Shown here: positions 22,690 through 35,300 of the stretch, in pieces
Layout of the letters: each line of letters begins with the position of its first letter
How positions within the stretch are numbered: position 1 is the stretch's first letter
Assembly: GCF_036711975.1 (NCBI RefSeq)
Contig: NW_027248941.1
Location: 2,790,001 to 2,854,000 of the forward strand
Origin: Onthophagus taurus
Taxonomy: Eukaryota > Arthropoda > Insecta > Coleoptera > Scarabaeidae
Length of the DNA: 64,000 bases
Direction: 5' to 3'
Position numbers and translations under genes: made by a program
The notes under the pieces: generated by a model
Told to the model about the DNA's origin: nothing
The model's input: only the letters and a program-made list of their open reading frames with translations
Databases searched by the model: none

Positions 22690-23241
22690 ATCTGGATTAT
22701 GGAATTGTCTCTTGTGTTCGGGGCACTACTAATTTTCTGGATTGTCTACAGGATTCTTCTTACGGGAAATTGCACTGTTTGTTCTTCGGATGATCTCGAA
22801 GAAGTATCGGTAGTTCTCGGAATAGGTTGTAGGATGATTCACTTTTTATTTTAATATTCTAAGTTGGTTTGACTTTTTTTTTTTTTAATTATCTTAAATT
22901 TTTGAGGTTATCTCTTCAAAAATTCTTTTATCTGACGACGTGGATTCGACGCTGGTCCGACGACGACTCTCTCACTCCCTGCTTGCGATCTCCTTATATA
23001 CCCCGGCACTCCAACTGTTTTTTCCTCGTTTCTGATTGGCTCTTAGCTTCGCGCCCTTTTCAAAATTCTTCCTTCGAAACTAGCGTCATCTCTTGATTTT
23101 TCTCGGAATTAACCTTCAAAATTTAATTCTTTTTTCGTTGATTTCTCCCTTATTCCTTTATGAAACGTAATAAAACTTCGTGTTCAACGTTGTCTTTTCT
23201 TGTTTATAGACATACATTGGAGTACACGCCAAATTTCAACA
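22690..23241 (-). mobile_element. Probable solo LTR or LTR fragment
   Basis: Read on the minus strand, it starts TGTTGAAATTTGGCGTG at 23241 and is GC-richer than its host. It carries a promoter-like TATATAAGG (about 22994-23002) and runs to near 22690. No retroviral genes are present, so at most a solo LTR of an LTR retrotransposon (family not assignable). The far end and target duplication are not clear. It lies inside the satellite-bearing TIR element, so it is younger than that element. Confidence 0.4.
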
Positions 23242-23469
23242 ATGAGTAAAGTTAGAAAAATTCAAATTTAAATCAAAGATTTCTTTCTCAAAATAACGTT
23301 AAAACCTCAAAAGATGGATGAAAAATGTGCTTTAGGAGCTGGACTATAATAATTGATACATTTGGAAGTAAACAAAACGGTTTAAGATAAGATTTTCACC
23401 AACAAAAAATCTCTCTGTCACAAATTCTAGGTTATGTTCTCTCGGTGAACTAAGAGAATGCTAAAATTA

Positions 23470-24128
23470 TTACAGTATAATTAATGTTTGTAAACAAAAC
23501 TAACCTTACCTCACATTCCTTCACGCTATAATTGACATTACAAAAGAAAACTTCACGCTATAATTGTCATTACTAATTGCCAAAGAAAACTTCATGGTAT
23601 AATTAATGTTTGTAAACAAAACTAACCTTACCGAACATTCCTTCACGCTATAATTGACATTACAAAAGAAAACTTCACGCTATAATTGCCATTACTAATT
23701 GCCAAAGAATACTTCATGGTATAATTAATGTTTGTAAACAAAACTAACCTTACCGAACATTCCTTCACGCTATAATTGACATTACAAAAGAAAACTTCAC
23801 GCTATAATTGCCATTACTAATTGCCAAAGAAAACTTCATGGTATAATTAATGTTTGTAAACAAAACTAACCTTACCCAACATTCCTTCACGCTATAATTA
23901 ACATTACAAAAGAAAACTTCACGCTATAATTGCCATTACTAATTGCCAAAGAAAACTTCATGGTATAATTAATGTTTGTAAACAAAACTAACCTTACCTC
24001 ACATTCCTTCACGCTATAATTGACATTACAAAAAAAAACTTCACGCTATAACTGCCATTACTAATTGCCAAAGAATACTTCATGGTATAATTAATGTTTG
24101 TAAACAAAACTAACCTTACCTAACATTC
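23470..24128 (+). repeat. 122-bp tandem satellite, about 5.4 copies
   Basis: The phrase GGTATAATTAATGTTTGTAA recurs at 23474 (first base varied), 23596, 23718, 23840, 23962 and 24084, exactly 122 bases apart. Units differ by only a few bases (for example ACCGAAC, ACCTCAC, ACCCAAC). Each unit has an internal half-repeat TTCACGCTATAATTG, seen twice. The copies look recently homogenised. Confidence 0.95.
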
Positions 24129-24241
24129 AGCGTCTGAAGACACAGTGCTAAACCCGAAACTTAAAGATATACAACTTAGCGCTGAATAACAATTAAAAGT
24201 AGAACTAACACTTGCACTAGAACTATACTCTGTTTTTAAAA

Positions 24242-24616
24242 CACATAATTACCAAAATTGTAACAAATAAACGTCAAATCAAAAATTAAGATTAATACCA
24301 AAATGAAATCAGAGATGGAGCTAACCCACCTTGTGTTTGGAACAATATCAAAAAAATATTTTTTTTGTAAAATAATTCTTTTTTTTACAGCGACATCTTT
24401 TGTTCGATAGTGGAACTGAGTATATACAACCGAGATGGAAGCCGTTCTTATAGTAGTGGTTAAAAATTCTGCTTAAAAATAATTTTAAAACCTTTGTTTA
24501 CAGATTCCTACAATCTATACACAAGAATAAAAATAATAAAATTGTCGCAAAACGTTACAAACGCATTTTTTTTTGTTATTAGTGATATCTAAAAACGTGA
24601 TAAACCCTAAAAAATC
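24242..24616. other. Amine oxidase 3' flank with inverse unit-A fragment
   Basis: Positions about 24250-24345 are an inverse copy of part of the 19540-20095 unit (TAATACCAAAATGAAATCAG and AACGTCAAATCAAAAATTAA). The remainder is AT-rich 3' flank of the amine oxidase gene. Confidence 0.6.
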
Positions 24617-26148
24617 TTATTTATTCACATTTTCTGCTTCTCTAAACCCCGTATAAATGGCCCCATGAACCGTACCATAATGAACGGGAGAAGTGGCTTC
24701 TCCAGCGAAAAACACAACATCCCTTTTATTTCGATTCTTTAAAGGTTCCCCTAAATCGTTATGGCTGAGCCGTTTCCTTGACTCAACCGTTTGAAACGAA
24801 TAAGTACCCAAGAAATTTGCGTTCGTGTACCATTTTGACCTTAAAAAAAAATAAAAAGACAAAATTAAGAAGCAATTAATTAACTAATTTTACCTTATCA
24901 TTCTAATTGGACGCGGGACATCAAATTTATACCCCAAAAATTGGATCAAAGCAAATTGAATACCCTCAGTTAACTCGTAATCACTTAAATTTTCGATAAA
25001 AGGGACTTTCGGACCATCAAACCAAACACAAAGTACGTTTGGGTTATTTTCCACGGATAGGATAGCCGATAAAGATGTGATCCAAGAAGTATTTAATGAT
25101 TTTCGCATGGTTTTTTCCCAAATAAATTCGAATCCTCCGATTTTTCCGTGTTTATTGAACCAATCTTCGGCGAATTCAAGGTAAACTTTAACCACAGCAC
25201 CAATTCCTAACGTTTTGATCGCTTTTTTTTTATAATCCGGTAACTCGGGATCAAAAATCTCATTCATTTTCGATTTTAAAACGCCTATAGATGGCGTAAA
25301 AATCACCTTTTTCGATTTGTACTCGGTGGAATCTCCGCAAAAGATTGTTATTGTGTCATCGGAATTATCCCAAGAAATTTTCGTTACGGTTTTATTCAAT
25401 AAAATTTTATTTTTTGTATCGATATCATCAGATCCGTAAGGGGATTTACCTAAAAATGATTTAATTAGTTTATGTGATTATTTTGGAATTAAATTTAACC
25501 TAATAAGATTTCTAAAATTGTTTTGTAGCCGTTTCCTTTCCAATTATAATCGAAATTAACACCGTCTATGGAATCAGATTGGGCTGAGGGTTGATTCCAA
25601 TCCAAAGCACCTTCTGCAGATTGAATTTGGTGTTGGAGATGCTCCAACATATCCTCTAATAAATCAGGAAAATCCTCGGGAATGCTAATTTTCTCGGTCA
25701 ATTCCGAATACACCCCCTTTGCGAGCTCTGCGATACTCTTCCCATCTCGAACATCATTGAATTGATACACTTCTTGTATAACTTGTTGGAACTTCTTAAT
25801 AATATTTGGAAATTCCTTCCGATTCGAATACAATAACCTAATCGGAGATTGATTACTTCGTTCTAACAACCCCAAATCCTTCGCCAACTTATAAATCGGA
25901 TCTTTCAAAGCGTTTTCGTGGGCCCATTGCCCCCCTAAATCCACATAATTATCCCCGAATTTCACGCTGTTTATTCGGCCTCCAATTCGACTCTCAGCTT
26001 CAAGAAGCAAAACGTCCGTTTTATTCCGAGATAATTGCGAAAACGATGCTATTCCGGATGCTCCTCCTCCAATTATGATTACTTCGTGAGGAGAACTTGA
26101 AAAAGTTGAGAAAATCAATGAGAAAAATGTTAAAAACTTAAAAAACAT
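24617..26148 (-). CDS. Secreted FAD amine oxidase, polyamine/spermine oxidase-like
   Basis: Three exons, 26148-25500, 25449-24894 and 24839-24617, give 475 residues. A hydrophobic N-terminus (MFFKFLTFFSLIFSTF) looks like a secretion signal. The dinucleotide-binding motif IIIGGGASG is at about 24-32, with the second ribose-binding part LLLEAESRIGGRINS and the FAD-contact LGGQWAH. The C-terminal FAD block is VFFAGEATSPVHYGTVHGAIYTG. This is the flavin monoamine oxidase fold; among insect members it is nearest to peroxisomal/spermine oxidase-like enzymes that oxidise polyamines with release of hydrogen peroxide. The exact substrate is inferred only. Start at MFFKF, the first ATG, which leaves the signal at the N-terminus. 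Confidence 0.88.
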
Positions 26149-27709
26149 TGCCCCAACGAAATTTTTGGAAGTCAATTAATGAATGAACTTGATTTAAAAA
26201 GAATAGTAATCAAGAATGATATTAATAACTAACTTAAAACAAGATAAGCAAATTATCTTTTTAGAGAACTCTGAACTTAGATTAGAACTATTTTACTTAC
26301 AAAAATCTATTTCGGGGTGCTTAATAACCAATTTGAGATTGATTTTAATTGATTTTTGTGATTTAATTTTAATTAATTGAATTTAAACGAAATATGACGT
26401 TTATAAACGTAAACGTTGATTAACACTAACATCGAAACAAAGATGGAGCCACGCGGATTAAATTAAGATGATTTTTAAAATATTTCGAAAATTAAAAACA
26501 TATTAATTGATTTAATTAAAAACAAACAATAATTAATAATTATTTTTCTTTTTAAATCGATTTTAATAACAGATTAATTTTAATTGAAAAAAAATTGTTA
26601 CTAAAATTGAATAAGAGATGGCACCACTTGTAAAAATGAAATTTAATAATTTCCAATAAGAAAATTAATAATTATTACTTACTTCACTTCTTAGATTCAA
26701 TAAGATTCACGTCTTAAGAGGTGCATTTGATTTCTGAGATTTTATAAACCGGATTCGAAACATAACCTACAAAAAGAATATTCGATCATTTATTACGATT
26801 TCAAATAAAATCAACTTACTTAACATAATTCATCTCGACACAAATTTTATCACTAAATTTCACCATCGCCTTAATTATTCAATGATTTAACTGGTTCCAA
26901 AGATACAAATTCCGTAAAATTAATATAGTAACACTAAATAAACAATTTTCCGTCGTTGTATCATGATTAATATGATAATGAGCTCTTCATCATAAAATAC
27001 AATCGTTTAAGGTACTCCATAATGATAAAGGATCCCTTCGGCTAAAAATTTCATAATCTCTGGAGCAGTGGTGATCATAACCTAAAAAAGATGGAAATTA
27101 TTAAATAAATTTGAAATGATTTCACAAAACAAACTTGGGACTTTATAATCAGCTCCAAACTTCACCAACAACCAAAGAATTGAGCACAATAAGTTATTCA
27201 ACCACATAATCTGTCTTGGTAATGTCAAAGTCAACAACATAACCTAATATTTAAAATTTTGGAACTTAAACATTGGGTTATTTGATTCATTAATAACTTA
27301 AAATTAATAATTAAATGTTTAAAATAATTTAAATTCTTGATTTATTCAATTAAAAAAATTGTAAACGAGGTCGGTAAAGTACAAAATTATTTAATTGTTA
27401 GTTACAAAAATGAACTTTTATAAAAACTTACCAAAAAAAATCAATTAGAATACATTCCGAGCTAATCAATAACCAAATTTGAATCGATATTAATTAAAAC
27501 GCACCAATTTCTTCACTTAAAAAGTTATTTTGCCAAGAATCTTATTTCATAACCTAAAAGAAACGTCATTAGTAATAATTAACACAAAAATATAAGCATA
27601 GATGGAGCCACTTTGGTTATGCCAAACTATAAAATTTTAAATTGAATTCTCATTTTAATTAAAACTTATAACCTTTAATTATAAACTAATATATAAAATT
27701 TAAACAAAA
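26149..27709. other. Intergenic between amine oxidase and CD36-family gene
   Basis: AT-rich. An AGATGGCACCACTT motif (26616-26629) resembles a CTCF site. Short exon-like pieces on the minus strand at 27027-27082 and 27140-27243, each after TTAG/GTTATG, do not join in one frame; see rejected items. Confidence 0.4.
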
Positions 27710-29563
27710 TCATCGATTAATATGATTTTTCATTAAAAAGCTTTCATTTTCCTCCAACGTCTCAACTTTAACATCATCTTTCGATATCTTCGTTTTAGCC
27801 CCGACGTTATTAATCCAAGATTTTCGAATTAATTTTAATCCCAAATAAAAAATGATGATAATGAAAACCCACTGGAGATATTTAACGGTTAAAGCGGAGT
27901 AAATTAATAAAATGATGTGATAGGGAAGGTTCAACATGCTCTAAAAATTAAATAATTAAACGATTAAATATTAATTTGTGTTAATCGTTTACAAATTCCA
28001 ACCAAAACATTGGCACAATTGAGTCACTAAACTTGTTTAAAACGTTATTATTAAATCCGGATAGAGATTTGACGTGAATATTGAGTTGAATCATGGCTTT
28101 TTCCTCTAAAGGTAAACCGGTTATCTAAAATTAAAATAATAGAATTAAAATTTTGAATTATAAATTAATTTTACCGGTTCCACGATTACATAGGAACGAT
28201 GGGCTGCTTCTTGAGGTGTTAAACCTAAAACTTGTCGTTGAAGTTGTTGGTTTCCGTAAAGGAAGTGAGGGAAACTTCCCGCCAAAGGAAACGCTACAAA
28301 AACAATCACTTTTATTGGATTAACTTTGAAATTAAACTTACAATAAAGGCAATTTGATAGATCAGATAACCCATCTAATAAAGTCGGGTTACTTTTATAG
28401 CAATCATCTTCTGGAGGGAACGTTCGATTAAACACATCACCCGGGACTACAAATTTATATCCAAGTAATCCATATCGTTTCACTTCTTTTTGATAGATTA
28501 GTTTAGCTACCCTGCATAACAATTTCCGGTAATATAGTAAATCTTGATCTTTAGTTACGAATTGGTTAAAAGTTACAGCTTCCGAGGCGTTCGTAATCAC
28601 ATCTTTGCATTGCTCGTTATAACCGGGTATTCCTTTTTCTCCGTTGTAACGATCTATTAATGAAAATAAAGAATGCCCACTCTTTGTACCCATAAAAGCT
28701 GTTACATTATCTCCGAATCGTTCATAAAGCTGAAATAAATTGCGATAAATTTAAATTAAAGTGAGGTTAAGCACAATAAATATGGATCGATAAAGTAGAA
28801 TACTTCTTTCATGAACTTATTAGGTAATGACGATAGGTGTCGCTGATTTTTATTAATTTTTAAATTAATTAATAAGAAACTTACATTATTTAATATCCCC
28901 ATGTTATCAGTTGGGGCTAATGAGGGGATATATCGATGTACAAACTCTAAAAGTGGGTCAGTAAAATTATAAAGAAGATTTTGAATCGTTAAATTAATAA
29001 AAGGTTGCGTTTCGAGCATCGAAATCATGCTTTTAAACCCAAATTTAATAAGATATGGGCTATTTGTGAGAAAAGAAGCGGACCCCTGTAGCAAAAATAA
29101 ATAAATTAATTTAATTTTTTAAAATTAATGCAATAAAACTCACCAAAAAAGCCATGTTTGGGACAACAACCACCGAATTCAAACTTAATTCATTTTCTTT
29201 TTCATCATATTTAGGCGTTTTTTTAACATTATAACTTATCGTTGAGTTTGAATTAAAAATAACGTTCGAATGAACCCAATCTTCCCTGAAAACGATAGGC
29301 CCAACTTGATTAATAACCATTTTTTCATCCAGACCCATCAAAAATCTCTCAGAATTAGTAACATTAAAGATGTAAATCTTCAACGTTGCGTCTGGGGGTT
29401 TTAACCACCACTCATAAGCGGGTAATCCTTTTCGCATTTGTAATCTTTCGTTCATTAACAACTCAAACGGGGTCCAAATTGATAAAAAAATCGATGTTGA
29501 TGTTAAAAAGAATCCAAAGAAAAACGATGTCGCGCGAGATTTACTTAAAATTTGTTGTAACAT
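27710..29563 (-). CDS. CD36-family scavenger receptor class B
   Basis: Six exons, 29563-29144, 29085-28885, 28729-28342, 28293-28175, 28124-27993 and 27940-27710, give 496 residues. These are two-pass membrane proteins that bind or move lipids, sterols or carotenoids; insect members include ninaD, santa-maria, emp and SNMPs. The N-terminal membrane helix is at about 13-32 (FFFGFFLTSTSIFLSIW), followed by the family's GLPAYEWWLKPP and KIYIFNVTN. The large ectodomain has several N-glycosylation sites and the block FPHFLYGNQQ, and ends at a second helix (LQWVFIIIIFYLGLKLI) before a short cytoplasmic tail. Phases match at every junction. I cannot assign it to a named subfamily. Confidence 0.9.
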
Positions 29564-30399
29564 TTAAAATATGTTTATTAAATAAACTGTTAACGTGTAC
29601 TCGTTAGTTTTGCACGAGAAATTACGGAGTAATTCAGTTTTTAATAAGATATCGGAAATAATCAACAAGGTCGAGACACTGCACCTAATTAATAAACAGT
29701 AATTACGAAGAATAAAACGATTTTATTGTATTAAGAAATCAGTTTTTTTAGTATTTAAGTAAAACTGAGTTTAAACGAGTTTGAATCTAAACTGATTCTC
29801 GGTCTGGTTGGATTCGTGCGGTTGCGAAGGTTGAAAAAAAACCGTATACGGTCGCGGGATATTGAAATTGGTGCCAAATTTAAATTTGTTAACTTAAAAA
29901 CGATTATTGCAAAGTAATGTGTGGCCGAGTTACACTTGGACCTTGATTGGTTTACAAGAACTAGGCGCAATTACCAATAATAATTTGTTAATTCCGAGGG
30001 GAAATTGAGAAATTATTTTCAACATACAAAATAAATACATATCTAGGAAACTTTAACGATCCTAATAATTGCGGGTGTAATTATATACGATTCTTCTTCT
30101 TTCTTTTTAAATTAAATTTTCTTTTTTTAATCATTGGTAATGTTTAATAAAAACTCGTCAAACTGGATTCAAACAGATGTTGGAGTTCCCAACGCAATCC
30201 AAATTTATTTCTTTGTTTGGTAAAAATAACAAAATTGTTTTGCAGACCATTTCAAGGTTAATCTTCAACTTTATGGGCAGAAAGACTCCGGTCGATAGCC
30301 CTATTTTTGGCTGAGTTTTAATTTATATACTCCTTTTTTTTTTAATTTATTTGTATTTTTTGCATCCAAAACTAAAATTAGTTTCCTCTCTCTCTCTAA

Positions 30400-30640
30400 T
30401 CTAATTAACACGATTTTAAACATTTTCATCTTCTTAAAACGATATTTTTCGCTGAAAATAATAAATAATAAAGATAAACATTTTTAAATTAAAAATGATC
30501 TGTCAAACATCAGGTTAGGTAACCCACAAAAAATTAAAATTATTAAAAATATTTTTTTTAGGATTAAAACGATAAATAATGAATTATTAATAAGATTTAA
30601 TTTAAATAAATTAAAAAGATGCTGGGGAACCCCAATTTAA
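30400..30640 (+). repeat. Dispersed repeat copy
   Basis: It aligns by eye with 31268-31500: shared TTCTTAA, GAAAATRAWCTGTCAAA, AGGTTAGG and TTATTAATAAGATTTAA in order. Confidence 0.5.
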
Positions 30641-31267
30641 TCAAATCAGTTTTTTTTTAAATTTAATATTATAATTTTAATTATTTTTCCTAAAATAATC
30701 TAATTAATAATTAATTAGCGATGCACAGAAATCATTTCAAGGTTAATAACGCAAATACAATTATTAAATTAATTATTATAATAGGATATTAAATAAAATA
30801 ATTTCCAAAAAAAATGGATGTTGTAGTGACATCTCTTAGAGAAATTTCCACAATTATAAATTACAGATTTCTGTAATCATTTCATTATTACTTTTTAACT
30901 TAAAATTTAAATAAATGTTAAGATAGATTTCGGCTTTAAATGTTATTAAAATCGTAGATAAAGTTACCTTAATAATAAATCCTTTATATATACACAGAAA
31001 AGGTCGTGTCGTTTTCCAATCCTTGATTTTATTGTATTAGGATAAATTTAAACACAACTTTTTGAAAAAAAATTTGTTCCTTTCAACTTCTTTTCCAATA
31101 ATTAAAAATTGTATTGTTTAAATTAATAATTTATAGTTGCTGTAAATATTAATTTAAATTTTGTTGATCCTAACCTAACTTTTTATCTTATCCCATTTAA
31201 GACATTTGTTTTGAGTTGTTTATTTCCCGACGAAATAATTTTGTGATTATGGGGTATTTGAGTTAAC

Positions 31268-31758
31268 TAAAACACGTTTTTTAACACTTTCAACTTCTTA
31301 ACAGCACAAATTTCGCAGAAAAATAATTAATGTTTCAAACGACGATTAATGTTGAAAATGAACTGTCAAAACAAATTAAGGTTAGGAAAATTTAATTATT
31401 AAAAATAAATAAAGATTTTTTTTAACTTAGGAATAAATTATTAATAAGATTTAACAATAAAATGAATGAATTTAGGTTTAATTAATATTAGAAAAACACG
31501 TTTAATTAAAAATATTTTAGTGATATCTTTTGGTGAAACATTGTACTATATCAATATAACCTAAAAATTACCTTCATTTTATTAAATAAATTAAAGTATT
31601 TATTGAAAATCATATATATATTTATTCATTTGAACACAAAGTACAAAATAATAAGAGAAGCTACGCTAAAGCTAAAATAATACGTTATTCCAAAAGGAAA
31701 AAAAGACTTAAAAAGAAAAATAAGAAACTTATCGATATTATTACAAATTACAAACAGG
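31268..31758 (+). repeat. Dispersed repeat copy
   Basis: This is the longest copy of the family; its inverse is at 17566-18000 and its left half is repeated at 30400-30640. It lies about 0.6 kb beyond the Lamin stop, so it may be transcribed in a long 3' UTR. Confidence 0.65.
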
Positions 31759-32346
31759 TATAAAATAAAATGCCTTGTACATAAACTTATTAATTTCTTT
31801 TTTTTCTCTTCTAGTACTGACTGTTAAAGAAGAAACAACACCGAATCTAAAGTAAATCCCTTGGAAATAACTTAGTCCTAATAATTCGTCATATACAGGT
31901 TGGTTCATAACAACCAATCAAAAAAAAATTAAAAATTATTTTAAACCAGCCTATATATCACTTTAAATATTAACTTTTTTACTTTGTTTTCATTAAATTC
32001 TCTTTTTACACTAAGAAATCATCAAAATACTTATTTTAATCGACGTCACCTTTTTAATTTCAAGTTGGAATAAAAGAACTGACAAACATTGTTATTAAAA
32101 ATTCATTTTAAGGCAATCTTTTTCAACTTTCCAAATACACAAGGTGATTGCGAGTTCTCAAATTCAAACTTGACGCCGAGAAAACATTTTTTTTAAATAT
32201 TTCTTTCATTAAAAAAAAAAAATAATTAAAAAAAATTTTTTGTTTCTTACAATTACGTGATTATAGTTAGTATTAATATAAACTCTATGGGATTAGATCG
32301 TTATTTTTTACTCTCAAAGGTTTTTGTGTTTATTTTACTCGGATTT

Positions 32347-35300
32347 TCACATGATCCGACATTTTTCTTCACCTTGCGGATCACCTTGTTGATGATGGAG
32401 ATCTTCACCCGTTAAAAAACCTCCGGACATTTCACGGTGTCTTGATGACAAACTAGAAAGTTGTCTTTTTACTCTAAAAAATAAAAAAAATTAAATTAAT
32501 ATTAATTAATTAAAGAAAAATCGATAATTATAATAAAAAGTGGTTATTGAATGAGTGAAAGGATAAAGAAGAGGATAATTATTAGAAAAGGATGAATGCT
32601 TTTTTAATTTTAATTAATAAATTAAGTTGGTTATTTCTTTTAAATTTATTTAAAAAATAAAATCAATATTTAAAAAAAAATCAGGTTAGATTTAATCTTG
32701 TTGTCATGGTAACCCCCCACTAAGTCAAGGTAAAGGATTTATAACATGGCGGTGATGTCATCGCCCACAAGATCTATTTATAGTAGTCATGTCAACATCA
32801 TAAAAAAAGTAACCAACTTAAAATAAAAATTTAATTTCACTATAAACTAATAATATTAATAATTTTATCCACATGATACCTTAAATGGTCTCTTATTAAT
32901 CAGGTTAATCGCAAAATCAATTTTTTTTAATGGTACGATGCTTACCATTACCTTGTAAATACTTGTTGAGGTCCCTTCACTCAAACAGCACCTTAAAGGA
33001 GAATAATTTTGAAATACTTACACTGAAAGGTGACGATTTTTGTTTCTAATCAATCATTTAAAAAACAAATCTTTTGGGATTCTGTTAGTTTGGTTAATCT
33101 TCGATTTAGTATTTAAAGGAAAACTTTAAAGGAAACACTCACTCAAAATAAACTTATACAAAATAAATTCGACCTCAGTTACAAAACACAACCGAGATAA
33201 CTCAAATTAAATCGATAAACACAAAAAAAATTAATCAAAAATAGGATTAATTAGATATAACCTAAAAATGTCAAATTTGACACATCAATCTAACCTCACT
33301 CTTTGATTAATTTTTAATTTAAATACTCAAAATAATAAAAAAAAAGTGTTAAATGATTAAAACACAAAATAAGCAACCAAAACAATTTTAATATTAATCA
33401 TACCTTTCCGAGACGGCAATTTCCTCTCCGTTCGTATTCAAAACGGTCGTTGTCATGTTATCCCCCACAAACCATTTTTGTCCCTTCATAACCAAATTGG
33501 TTGGAGGTTCATGATCCTTTCCAGAATCACTTGACCACACTGTAATTGTACCCTTCGGCTCCGCCTTAATATTTCTATGGAACTTATAGGTCGTTTCCAA
33601 GTCCCCAGCTTTTCTTGTGATGATGAAACCCCCCAAAGCCACCTCTTTATTCCCTTTATTATGTAACTTAACAAATGCTCCGTCCGGGCACACTTCGGAG
33701 ACTTCAATATCACCCTTCGAAGAACTGTTTATGCTGTAATCGGACATTGACGACTCTTGGGATTCCTCCAACAATGTGCGCTTGCGTTTTCCGCCCATTC
33801 GAACGGGAGTTCTACGTTGGGATGATCCTCGAACCCCTCGCGATGTGGTTGTTGTAATTAATTGTTCGGATCCGGTGGGGGTTATGTTTAATCTGGCCTC
33901 TTCAGATTCCAACAGTTTCCGATAAGCGGCTATTTCCAAATCTAAAGAAACTTTGATGTCCATTAAATCTTGGTATTCTTGTAATTGAAGCGCCATCTCA
34001 TCGCGAAGTCGAGACAATTCGTTTTCTAACAACGCCAAATCTTCAGCGTGGCGCAAACGCTCAGTTTCCAAGAGTTTCTCTAATTCGCGAGCTCGAGTTG
34101 TTAAGGTAGCGTTTTGCCCCTCCAATTCAGCGATGCGGTTTGATAAGGAATCAATTCGAGTACGAACTTGGCGTAATTCCTCAATGGCTGCGGTCGCAGC
34201 TCCGGAATTTCGACTGGCGGCTGATTGTAATCCTTTGATTTTGTTTTCATAGAGGTACTCGATTTCTTGGCGGTTACTAGCCATTTGGCTTTCGTATTGT
34301 TCGCGGAGATCGTTAAGAGCTTGTTGGAGTTTAGCTTCATATTGTTCAGCAAGGCGACCATCGATTTCACTGATTTCAACTTGACGCCGAGAACGGGTTT
34401 CAGTTAATTGTTGTTGGAACACCTAAAAAAATATTTTTTTAGTTATTTTTAGTTTGTACTAAATAATTAGACGAAAATACGAAAAGTTAGGTGTTTGTAT
34501 AATTAAAATTTTCGATTGATTTGGGGAGAAACACTTTAAAGAAATAATTTGAGGCTTCAAAAACGTATTTTGATAGGATTTTTTGGTTCCATTAAACGTT
34601 TTTTCGTAAAATTTAATGATTTTAGGAAGGAATTAAACAGTAGGGTTAATCTGTCAAAAATACGAGTTAATAGGCCTTATTACCGTTAGATGGGGTGAGT
34701 TTAAAACAAATTAATTTTATAAATAATTAATGTTTAAGCGATTTAAAATTTATAAAATTAACCGACTTACTTTGCTTTGTTTTAAGCAATAACACCGATT
34801 CTTTAAAATATCCAAAAAAAATTTAAATTAACGAGACAAGAAAAGTGAGGTTATGTTGACTTTTTGATGAAAACAATTAATTTTGAAGCAAAAATCTTTT
34901 CGTAGAACTTTAAATCACTTCAAATCAAAAGTACGGAACTTCAAAAACGTATTTTGATGGGATTCTTGATCCAATTAACTTTTTTTTCGTAAAATTTAAT
35001 GATTAATTTAATCATTGGGTTTAAACTGTCAAAAATATGACTTAATACTTACGGCGTTTTTGCCGCTAGATGGGGTAAATTTAGAACAAATTAATTATAA
35101 TTTTATAAATAATTAATATTTAAACGATTTAAAATTTATAATTAACCGATTGACTTTGCTTTGTTTTAATTAATAACTGCGATTTTCAAAAATATTTAGA
35201 ATTTTAAATTATTTACTATCAATTCTTTTAATAAAAGTTAATAAAACAGGGGATTTTTTTCAAGATATAATAAATATTTCGGGAGATTATGATAACTACG

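Larger units (their letters stand above)
22322..24241. mobile_element. Non-autonomous TIR element carrying a 122-bp satellite
   Basis: The ends GTTTAAAAACAGAGTATA (22322-22339) and its inverse TATACTCTGTTTTTAAAAC (24223-24241) form 18-bp terminal inverted repeats. One satellite half-unit follows the left end (22355-22405), and the main satellite array fills the right part. An LTR-like insertion interrupts the middle. No transposase ORF. Similar satellite-bearing non-autonomous elements are known among insect DNA transposons. No clear target-site duplication. Confidence 0.65.
29564..32346. other. Long intergenic region between CD36-family gene and Lamin
   Basis: It contains two direct copies of a dispersed repeat (30400-30640 and 31268-31758) and the probable Lamin 3' UTR. 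An inverse AATAAA lies near 32326, just beyond the Lamin stop. No coding exon recognised. Confidence 0.45.

Noticed and set aside
22990-23010. Host gene promoter from the TATATAAGG on the minus strand
   Set aside because: No coding exon lies downstream on that strand; an LTR promoter explains it better.
27027-27243. Two exon-like minus-strand pieces (VMLLTLTLPRQIMWLNNLLC and VMITTAPEIMKFLAEGILYH)
   Set aside because: Each follows TTAG/GTTATG, but the only usable donors put the pieces out of the attractive joint frame, there is no start exon, and GTTATG is a window-wide recurrent motif. Treated as chance.
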